A stretch of 64,000 bases of DNA. It comes from Cryptomeria japonica (lineage: Eukaryota > Streptophyta > Pinopsida > Cupressales > Cupressaceae). The DNA is taken from assembly GCF_030272615.1 (NCBI RefSeq), contig NC_081410.1, positions 113,709,933-113,773,932 of the forward strand, read 5' to 3'. The notes under the pieces are model-generated. The model was not told the origin of the DNA. It was given only the letters and a program-made list of their open reading frames with translations, and did no database searches. The translations under genes and the position numbers were made by a program. This document shows positions 56,140 to 64,000 of the stretch, piece by piece. The number at the start of each line of letters is the position of its first letter. Within the stretch, counting starts at the first letter, position 1.

Positions 56140-57656
56140 AGTTTGGTTGGTCACGGTTTGTAGCCTTCATCACACTCCTTGCTGGATATGGTTTTTCTTT
56201 CGCGTATTACATCAGGGAGGGTGTTGCCTAGCCTTATGGCAACATTTTTGTTGATGGCATACTCGGTAATTATTTTCTCATGGAGCAAGGAGGGTGTTGA
56301 TGTTGCATTCACTTGGCCTGTACCCTATCTGTTGATTTGGCCAAGTTTCTGATATGCCTTACCATTGCTTGGTTGGTTGTGATGTGTTTAATTTTTTGTG
56401 GGATTGATGTCTCTATTTCTCATGATATTATTCTACTTTTTTGGCTCTCATTAGTGAGGTGGCAACATGAATACTTGGGCTCAAGATGCTCATTATTTGG
56501 GATCATTTGCTTGTGATCATTACTTGGGTGCTTATTGTTTTGAATGGGCATATTCTTATCATTACACTTTTTAGGTTGGCGATTTGGATTAGTATCATGT
56601 TGAGGTAATTTTGTGGTGGATGATTTGGTTATCATTGCTTAGTTGTCTTCCTAGTTCATCGATCAATTGCATGATTGTGTAATGATGGTTGCTTTGAGAT
56701 GGCAGAGTCTTCTACGTTGATTGTTTCCAATTTGGTAATTAGTGGGGGATGAGCTTTTGGGTGTCTTCATTTTTCAAGCTTGGTTTTTTCTTTCATGACT
56801 ATGATTATGTTGATCATGCTATGCTCACTCCTCTTGCACGTTGTTTTCATTATCATAATAAGGAATGTTGGTTACTGCTCATTCGGTGAGGCTTCGTGCT
56901 TGGTTTTGGTTGTTTTAATGATGATACCTCTATTGGATTGGTTTATATCTGGGCTCTGCCGATGCTCTTCTAATGTTTTCCCTTCTATGGTGTCGCTTCT
57001 TTTGTGGTAAGATGTTCTATTTTATTCGGAAGACTTTGGTTAGATTTGGAGGATGGTGGTTGTCTTTGAGATCTTGGAACTTGTAGATAGTTTGGTATAC
57101 GAGATGGTTTCTCATCTTCCTGCTCTTTTCTTGGCTACTTTTGTGGGCTATTATGTGGCTTGGCCTTATTCTTCTTCCTCGGGCTTTTCAGCATCCTCCC
57201 CTGCTCCTTCTTTGGATTATATTATGTTTGCTCACAATGTTTGTCTTGGCAGGATCTCTTATAATAATTTCTCTTCTTGTTTTTGGTATCATACTAATCA
57301 GTAGATTGGAGAACTATACTTCATAGACAGGGGTGGCCCGAGTTTGAATCATATTGGCTGATCTTTTGTTTTTTTAGAAGGATGTTGTTCTACCTGGTGT
57401 TTCACATTGACAGTTTCCTCTTGTATGCCTCTTTTGGCAGCATTCTTTATATCTAATGAGGTTTGTTATGTAATTGGGAAGGGTTTTTTGGTGGATTGTG
57501 CCCATGGGCTTCTTGTAATGGATAGATAGACTTGTGTTATTTGAGCAGTACTGAAGGGTTTTCTTACTGGTTCTTTCCCTTCAATGCTCTTTGAACCAAA
57601 CACCCTTTAAAACAATAAAATTATTAATATAATTCAGTGGTTTATCCACTTTTATC
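56140..57656 (+). other. LINE-B 3' untranslated region
   Basis: T/G-rich sequence without a supportable gene. The hydrophobic ORFs at 56,780-57,010 and 57,053-57,304 reflect T-richness. Confidence 0.55.
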
Positions 57657-57695
57657 AAAAAAAAAAACAAAAAAAAACCAACATTTTCATAGAAA

Positions 57696-57816
57696 TTAGC
57701 AGAGCTTAATCATATTCAGTTGTTTCTTCTCAATTTCCTTGAATCGATTCATTAGCTTCCTCACCTCTTCCATGGCTTCCCAATGGGACAAACATTCATT
57801 GTATTGATGGAATGGA
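57696..57816 (-). pseudogene. Small exon-like relic
   Basis: Minus-strand frame of about 40 codons ending in TAA at 57,696, with convincing composition (QYNECLSHWEAMEEVRKLMN and FKEIEKKQLNMIKLC). An AG precedes it as a possible acceptor. It starts 15 bp beyond the LINE-B poly(A). Family not recognised; it may be a last exon of a decayed host gene. Confidence 0.3.
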
Positions 57817-58193
57817 CTGATCTTTGTGGGCATTTATAATTTCATTAACCTGTGAGACATCTGGAAAGTGTAGCCATGTTGTAAGTTATCATTTCAGAAT
57901 GTGTTTGAGTGGGTGCAGTGTCATTTTCTCTGAATGTTTGGTGGTCTAAGAATTATGACAGACCTCCTCCAAAGCACATGCACATTGTTTTTATCTACCA
58001 AATTGGAGATTCTTCTCAAACTTTCTTAAGCTTCAATTTCTTTTATATTTGTCTGGTTCAATTAGTTGGGGGTTGAGGTTTTAGTGTTGGAAATTTAGTG
58101 CTTAAACTAGTGAATCTATCGAGCCTGCAAATTTTCTTTAATAATATGCTCCTTGTAATCTTCACATTTATAAGTGTGAGCACTCCATTTTCT
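57817..58193. other. Spacer
   Basis: No gene or repeat that I can support. Confidence 0.5.
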
Positions 58194-58212
58194 ATTCTGA
58201 TCATTGTTTTTT
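58194..58212. repeat. Left target-site duplication of LINE-D
   Basis: ATTCTGATCATTGTTTTTT, repeated exactly at 63,774-63,792. Up to six terminal T residues overlap the T-run and may belong to the tail rather than to the duplication. Confidence 0.9.
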
Positions 58213-58483
58213 TTTTTGATCGGTAAACGCAAAGCCAGATTATATTAAAAATATATAAAATTTACAGAGCCATAGTTTATAGCAGAGTTCAAAAAAATGC
58301 ATCCAAATTTCTTCTATTAGAAAATAAGGAATACAAGCAAGCATTCCATATGAAAGTCTGAGGAAACCCTTTAAAACAAAAACATATAGTCTAAATGGCA
58401 GAAGCTTACTGCCCTATTAACAAAGATTATAATGAAGTAATCAAAAAGTCGCCCGAGAGACATAATCAAAAAACATAAGGTAG

Positions 58484-59252
58484 CTAGAAGGGCGCATTTT
58501 CCTTTTGAGCTTCAGATGACAGATGCTCCTTGCTCGCGCTTCCATAGTCTCTGCTTGGTGGGCGACCTCTACCATGGCCATTTTCAGACCAGTGACGACC
58601 CCTGCGATCCTGTTCCAAATGAGGGTTTTCATCTTCTGGTTTCAAAGGGAGAATACCATTGAGTCTAGCAAACTGAATAAGGTCCTCCTCCCTTCCCAGG
58701 TCATCTGAGTTCTCTCCCAGAAATCACCATTTGAGGTAGCAAAGACCAACACCCACAAAAACTCTATGTCTATCTAGGTCTTTCCCTTTCAGGTCAAGCA
58801 GGAAGGGATAATAATTACTTAATTCTTCATAAGTGTTGAAGAGGATTCTATCCCCCAGCCGAGGGGCCCCAGAGTCATGAATTGCTTTGTTTAGAATTTC
58901 TTGGACCTCTTGAGTGACCTCCTCAGGGAAAAGCTTCTTGGTGAGGGACCAAACTATCTACTTGGCAAGATTTAGGTCTAACAAGGAGGCAACGAACCTT
59001 GAGGAAATGCTGGTGTTGTCTCGAGGATATTCATCTCTATTCAGGTGTTCGCTACCCAAGATCATCTTCATTGCCAAAATGAGGGGGAAGTATGAGAAGA
59101 GGAGGAGGCGATTGAGCCTTTAAGTCTGTAATTTTCTTGAAAGAGACTTGACGTGTTGATGTTGAGAGAGAGATTGGAGTGTCTGCTCCAGAACAGTAAG
59201 TGGGTCTGGAATACACACTCATGATGAAACCAAAAGGGGGCTCAGATGCCAT
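58484..59252 (-). pseudogene. Extra coding relic (ORF3-like) in LINE-D, 3' of RNase H
   Basis: From ATG 59,071 a frame of 196 codons runs to a TAG at 58,484, with internal stops near 58,950 (TAG) and 58,723 (TGA). Sequence is clearly protein-like: RFVASLLDLNLAK, SLTKKLFPEEVTQEVQEILN, APRLGDRILFNTYEELSNYY, RHRVFVGVGLCYLKW, and a basic Gly/Arg tail (HGRGRPPSRDYGS). A preceding 60-codon stretch from ATG 59,252 (MASEPPFGFIMSVYSRPTYC) ends in the neighbouring frame, so one indel may divide a single protein. Not a known LINE domain to me. It lies between RNase H and the poly(A) tail. Confidence 0.55.
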
Positions 59253-59744
59253 AGATTTCAATGCAGGCTGATCAATAGAGGAGGAAATGGACTCCGAGAT
59301 AAAAAAGAAGAGAGATGGGAATGAACATGGAATGCAGAAAACAAATGCAAAGAAGAAGGATGGCACACTGTTTAAAGTCGAATAATGAGGGTCAGGTTTG
59401 CAATAAATTTGCCAGCAAAGGTGGCGAAGGATGTTTGTCCTTGTCATCCCAACTCTCTCGGACGAGCCACATAGACCTTAAATTGATTCGACAATTTGTC
59501 AGCTATCTCGAGAGGAGGGTGGGAGAAGGCATAGGTCATGACTACGACTTAGATGGCGTGCTTAACTATGGGCCCACCCTCCCAACAAAGGTAGGATTAA
59601 ATTTGAATTGATATGACTGTTAAGCTTAGCTACTAGGGTTAAATTTAATGTTGACCATGTAGCAAAATGATAAGAGACTTCTGCAAGATCCTAAATGGAT
59701 TCTCGCATCTGATTGAACCTCTAAGACCCTAGCCTATCAATTGC

Positions 59745-60465
59745 AATGGTCTGTATGAGAAATAGGAAGATACCCCTGATCCCAACTGTGGAGATAGGAT
59801 CCTTGAGTGGCTAATTTTGAAAGAACATCTTCCTCTAAGTTTGCTTCTCTGTAGATATGCTTAGCTTCATAATTGTCAATCTTGTCTAGGCTTGCGACTA
59901 TGCTTTCTAGAATTCCCTACAGTCTCCAATTTGGAGTGATTTTCCTCTTGATGGCATTTACTGCAATCTCTGAGTCGCCCTCCACTAAGATATTATTAAA
60001 ACCATTGTTAATGCAATCTCTCAGTTTGAGTTGCAGAGCTTTGAACTCTTCTATGTTGTTTGTGACTGGGGGGATCGGCTTTGCCTTTTTCCCAAGGATT
60101 GCTCCTATGTGATCTCTGATTACATATCCTATGCTCGAAGGGACCGGGTTGCCTCTTGAGGTGCCATCAAAATTTAGTTTTATCCAACCAGGCTTTGGAG
60201 GAGACTAGATAGCAGTCTCTCTCCTATTGTCTTTTTTCCCAAAAGAGGGGGGAATCCTAATCCCTTTCCAGTTTTTCCTTATGCTTTCATCCCAAGATGA
60301 GAAGACTTTCAGCGAACCCAAAGAGAAGGCTAACTTGCAGTTAACTAAATCCACAATAATTGATTCAATTGAGTTCAAGATTGTTTCTATTCTTCTGGAT
60401 TTGTTGTCAAATAGCCTGCGATTCCTCTCCTTCCATATTTCCCAAACTAGACTTGAAGGGGACAA
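59745..60465 (-). pseudogene. LINE-D RNase H relic
   Basis: Begins with the zf-RVT tail LVWEIWKERNRRLFDNKSRR. After one stop near 60,205: PGWIKLNFDGTSRGNPVPSS, EEFKALQLKLRDCINNG and ILVEGDSEIAVNAIKRK, an RVT_3-type RNase H with its acidic residues. It ends near 59,745 after YREANLEEDVLSKLA. Confidence 0.85.
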
Positions 60466-60499
60466 TTACATGATTGAACTCAGGGTGGACTCCTTGGTT

Positions 60500-61445
60500 G
60501 GGATAGGCCAGCTTTGAAACAGGGATTTGATGTTGTTTGGGAGGGATATGATTAGGCCAAGTTTAGCACAGAGCCATCACCAGCATTTGAACTCAAAGGG
60601 ACAAGAGAGTAGTAGATGGTCCACTGTCTCTGATTGAGCTTTGCACATGATGCACCTAGAGGGTCTTGCGAACCCCATTTTTGTGAATTTTTCTGCAGTT
60701 AAGATCTTCCTTTGATAAGCTAACCATGCAAATATCCCTACTTAGGGATAACTTTAGAGCTCCAAAACAACTTCTTAGGGAAACCCAGTTGATCCTGAGC
60801 AGTATTGTCAACCAATACTCTATAACCATCTCTAGGATTGTAGAGCCCTGTTTTGGAAGAAGCCCAAATTAATGAGTCATTCCCTCTTCTCGGATTAACA
60901 TTTCTAGCTTTTAATAGTTCTTTGAGTTGGGCTATATCATTCCTTGTAGTAGGAACTCCTTCCAATGATTTCCATTTCCAACTTTGAGAACCAGGTGAAC
61001 CATCGAAAACCATGTAATCTCTAACTCTAACACCCCAGTGGTGCTTAAGCTAGTTTTCTGTTGTTGGAATGTTGAGTAAATTAGCTATGGGAGGGTGGCC
61101 ACCCTAGGAGTCTTCCCAAAAGAGGCTTGAAGCTCCATCTCGGATATCCTAGGAGACTTGTTTTGATATCAGGTTTCTGCAGGAAATTAAAAAATTCCAC
61201 GTTTTAGAGCCCTTGGGAAATGAGTTTGCTCGAAGAAGATTGGTTGGCTCATGGTCTGGTAAATATTTAGTGGCTAGCATTCTATCCCATGTGATGTTAG
61301 GATTCCTGATGAAATTCCATACTAGTTTGGCCCCTAGAGCTTTATTTTGCAATTTGAGATCCTTAAGGCCTAAACCCCTCAGGACTTTAGGCTTGATTAT
61401 TTTTTCTCATGCAATTAGAGCTATTCTGTGTTTCTCCTCTGAGTT
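60500..61445 (-). pseudogene. LINE-D ORF2 linker and zf-RVT region
   Basis: ORF2 frame continues below the RT with LGAKLVWNFIRNPNITWDRM (61,149-61,352), then LIWASSKTGLYNPRDGYRVL (60,738-61,013) and, after a frame change, the Cys/His zf-RVT region near 60,550-60,680. Several stops. Confidence 0.8.
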
Positions 61446-62627
61446 TTACCAAAAGAAATTCCTCATTTTCTTAATAAGAAAGGCATTTACACTTTCTATG
61501 AGAGATGGGATGGATAGAAGATAGATGGGCAGGGCCACCAATACTGCTTGGATCATAACAAGTCTGCCCGCCCAGGATAGCCATTTCCCTTTCCAGGAGT
61601 TTGAAATCTGATCCATTTTTAGTTTAAGAGGATCCCACGATCTAGCATTCCCAGTGCCATGATCAATTAGGATTCCCAAATGGATACAAGGGAGGGATCC
61701 TTCACTGCAATCCAGAATCGAAAGTATTTTAGACTGCAATTGTCTAGACGTAGAAAAGAAGTAGACCTTGGATTTGTCCTTATTCCTTATTTGGCCTGAG
61801 GCTTTCCCAAAGGTGTCTAGAATTTGTTTAAGGTGGGAAGTCTCTTTGATTTTTGCTGCCCCCAAGAGGAGATTATCGTCTGCAAACTGCTGGTGTGTGA
61901 CTAAAAAGTTTCTGGTTACCTTGATTCCCTCTAAAAGATTGTTCATGTGGCTTCTTTTTATTGTTCTACCCAAAATCTCCCCCATTATAATGTAGAGAAA
62001 AGGAGAGATAGGATCTCCTTGTCTAATTCCCCTTGTGGATGAAAAAAATCCTTCTGGTTTCCCATTTACCAAGATTAAAAATTTTGGGGTGGAAATGCAT
62101 TCAAAGACCCAATCGATCAACTGCTTTGCAAAACCAAAGGCTTGCATAACCTTGCATAGGAAGTGCCAATCTACACTATCATAACCCTTTGAAATATCTA
62201 CTTTCATCATCATACCTGGTCTTTTAGTACTTTGAAGAGTGTGGATTTCTTCTTGTGCTATTATGGCTCCGTCAAGGATTGAGCGACCTGTAACAAACCC
62301 TATTTGTTCTTCTGATATGATTGATTCCATGAGGGGCTTCATTCTATTCATCATGAATTTTGAGAGGATTTCATAAACTGTGTTGCAAAGTGAGATGGGT
62401 CTGAAATCACCCATCTTTACTGCATTCTCCTTCTTAGGGATAAGGACGATGAATGTGTTGTTAACTTCCTTAAGAAGCCTTCCTAATCTCCTTGAGCATT
62501 CCAAAGCTGCCACAAGATCTTGACCTAAGATATGCCAACACTTCTTGTAAAAATCTGCTGGGAAGCCATCTGGGCCAGGAGATTTACCCAAAGGGAGTTG
62601 ATTGAGGGCTTGAAAAACTTTGTCCAT
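61446..62627 (-). pseudogene. LINE-D reverse transcriptase (393-codon open segment)
   Basis: Open from 62,627 to 61,446 without a stop, the longest open reading frame in the window. RT blocks in order: LPLGKSPGPDGFPADFYKKC, NDFRPISLCN-like block (GDFRPISLCNTVYEILSKFM), EEQIGFVTGRSILDGAI, MKVDISKGYDSVDW (first catalytic Asp), RGIRQGDPISPFLYIIM, QFADDNLLLG (YADD-like with F), then the thumb with SWKGKWLSWAGRLVMIQAVL. Part of ORF2, not a gene on its own. The catalytic residues look intact here. Confidence 0.93.
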
Positions 62628-62636
62628 CTTTAGACT

Positions 62637-63420
62637 CTAATTTAGATTTTGGTTTTGCTTGTCTGTTATGATCTTGGGGATCACATCCAACATCTTTCCT
62701 TTCTCTAGTAGCTGAGAACCTTTAAAGTTGTTTAGGAGATTGAAAAAGAAAGAAGTGATTTCCTCCTTAATTTCATCAAGATCCTCTATGATCCGGTTGT
62801 CCTTGGACTCTAGTTTTGATATCCAATTTTTACTCCTTCTAATCTTTGTTACATTATGAAAGAACTTAGTGTTTTTGTCTCCCATACTAAGCCAGTTCTC
62901 CCTCGATTTTTGTTTCCAGAAAATCTCTTCTTTGGACAAGATATCCTCATATTCTAGTAGGAGCATCCTTTCTTGTTGAAAGGATTCCAGATCCATACCT
63001 TCCAAAATGATCTTATCATTTAGGGCTGTCAATCTTCATTCTATCGAACATTTTGTTGAGAAGATGTTTCTGAAATGTTGGGAGTTCCATTGAAGTAGTT
63101 TATGTTTGACAAATTTCAACTTTGCATTAAAGTAGAAGAGTTTTGAGCCTACCACCGACGCCTCCTTCCACTAGTTTTCTATCAAAGAGAGAAAGTTTTG
63201 GTCCTTCATCCACATGTTCTTGAACCTAAATGGGGCTTTGCAATTTGACTTATTATCAATCAAGGAAATCAATATGGGATAATGATCTAATCTTGAACAG
63301 AGGATTGCCGAGCATGAAAGGGTGAATGGGAAGCTCCTTAAGTCACCTTGCTAAAAAAATCTGTCTAATTTTTTGGCAATATTGCTAAAGCCTTTCCTTC
63401 TATTTGTCCAAGTGAACAAA
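62637..63420 (-). pseudogene. LINE-D ORF2 endonuclease-RT linker
   Basis: Contains KSRENWLSMGDKNTKFFHNV (62,860-62,930), the standard linker block of plant LINE ORF2, and ESKDNRIIEDLDEIKEEITS. The 63,033-63,420 part is in the same frame with several stops and carries the end of the endonuclease. Confidence 0.82.
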
Positions 63421-63425
63421 TCACC

Positions 63426-63773
63426 TCAATCTATTTCCATTAGACCATTCCTCTCAATCCAGTCGTTGAAGTCCTGCTGAGATCCTCCTAAGAGGATTAA
63501 TCCTCCCCTTTTATCAGAGGTTCTTCTGATAGCATTGAAGTCACCCCCTATAAAGAGTTGTTCCTTAGTATGAGAAGACAGGACTACATCTAAGGAGGAC
63601 CATAAAAGGCATTTGTTGATGGAGGAGACTGGACCATAAATATTAATGACAAGGAAAGATGAGTTAGATTGGAAATGGAATACTTTTGCTAGGATCCAAT
63701 TCATGTTTGAATCAATGCCAACAACTTTAACTTGGGAAGGCTTCCAGATTATCATTAGGCCTCGTGAAGCCCC
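63426..63773 (-). pseudogene. LINE-D endonuclease, truncated N-terminus
   Basis: Frame begins within the domain at GASRGLMIIWKPSQVKV. It shows SFLVINIYGPVSSINK and LFIGGDFNAIRRTSDKRGG (the GDFN catalytic block). The first third of the apurinic-type endonuclease, with the WNxRG and QETK blocks, is absent because the element ends at the target duplication. Codons upstream of 63,773 belong to flanking DNA. Confidence 0.88.
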
Positions 63774-63792
63774 ATTCTGATCATTGTTTTTT
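63774..63792. repeat. Right target-site duplication of LINE-D
   Basis: ATTCTGATCATTGTTTTTT, identical to 58,194-58,212. Confidence 0.92.
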
Positions 63793-64000
63793 ATAAGTTT
63801 AGTTTCTAACAAAATAAAGTAATATTCAAGTAATTTGTCCAAAATAAAACAGTATTCAAGGATCTAATTAAAATGATATAAGACTTTCTTTTTCAATTTC
63901 ATAATCTCTGTGTGTGATTGGGAGAAATAATGTAGGAAATTGTATGCGTGCACTCGAAGCATGTTTGATCGACTTTTAAACTGATATGCCAGAAAATGAC
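63793..64000. other. Spacer at window edge
   Basis: AT-rich, no feature supported. Confidence 0.5.

Larger units (their letters stand above)
55148..57680 (+). mobile_element. LINE-B: 5'-truncated plant LINE with poly(A)
   Basis: Only the 3' end of ORF2 is present (zf-RVT and RNase H), followed by about 1.5 kb of T-rich untranslated sequence and an A-run near 57,657-57,678 after AATAAAATTATTAAT. A 5'-truncated copy with poly(A) is the usual product of target-primed reverse transcription. I could not define a target duplication. Confidence 0.8.
58207..63773 (-). mobile_element. LINE-D: plant LINE, 5'-truncated in the endonuclease
   Basis: Minus strand: truncated endonuclease, RT, zf-RVT, RNase H, an extra coding relic, then the 3' end (CTGGCTTTGCGTTTACCGATC) and a poly(A) tail seen as the T-run at 58,207-58,217. 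Flanked by a 19-bp perfect direct repeat. This is a textbook target-primed insertion. ORF2 keeps one frame from 63,773 to about 60,738, interrupted by a few stops; the next part is shifted. It is the best preserved of the three LINEs. Confidence 0.93.

Noticed and set aside
56780-57304. Hydrophobic ORFs that look like membrane proteins
   Set aside because: They lie in the T-rich 3' untranslated part of LINE-B; T-rich DNA gives Phe/Leu/Val/Ile runs by itself.

Overview
This is a repeat-dense stretch of a large nuclear plant genome. The plus/minus mixture of Ty1/copia, Ty3/gypsy (Tat-type, dual RNase H) and plant L1-like LINE sequences (DUF4283 ORF1, zf-RVT and RVT_3-type RNase H), with very few host-gene traces, suggests a large-genome seed plant. 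A gymnosperm is plausible, but that is inference. I see no bacterial-type genes, tRNA, rRNA or CRISPR array. Almost every coding region is a relic broken by nonsense mutations.

Layout. 1-5.8 kb holds a possible exon fragment, a three-copy 71-bp repeat, an 0.8-kb foldback (inverted repeat), a pogo/Tc1-like transposase pseudogene on the minus strand, and a non-coding LTR-like repeat. 5.8-15.1 kb holds two fused copia relics on the plus strand: Copia-1 with a complete 5' LTR and a clipped 3' LTR, joined at about 10,997 to a 5'-truncated Copia-2. 15.1-16.7 kb is AT-rich spacer.

16.7-43.5 kb is a three-level nest. LINE-A (plus) is split inside its reverse transcriptase, right at the FVDD catalytic motif, by a minus-strand Tat gypsy element (20,356-41,377, target duplication GATAC on both sides). 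That element is itself split by a plus-strand copia, Copia-3 (29,500-34,488, target duplication ATAAG on both sides). The Tat element carries a plant-mobile-domain-like ORF on the strand opposite to gag-pol, a 15-unit array of about 20-bp repeats, and similar motifs in its leader.

43.5-53.5 kb holds a 139-bp tandem duplication, a long unrecognised coding relic directly downstream of LINE-A, a 4 x 49-bp repeat, AT-rich spacer, and three further unrecognised coding relics. 55.1-57.7 kb is the 3' part of a second LINE (LINE-B) ending in poly(A). 58.2-63.8 kb is a third LINE (LINE-D) on the minus strand, 5'-truncated in its endonuclease, with a T-run at its left edge and a 19-bp target duplication. 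It carries an extra coding relic 3' of RNase H.

The most interesting items are: the antisense plant-mobile-domain ORF plus repeat array in the Tat element; the extra reading frames downstream of LINE RNase H; the paradox that the inner copia has more diverged LTRs than the older gypsy around it; and the cytosine-transition signature of the nonsense mutations.
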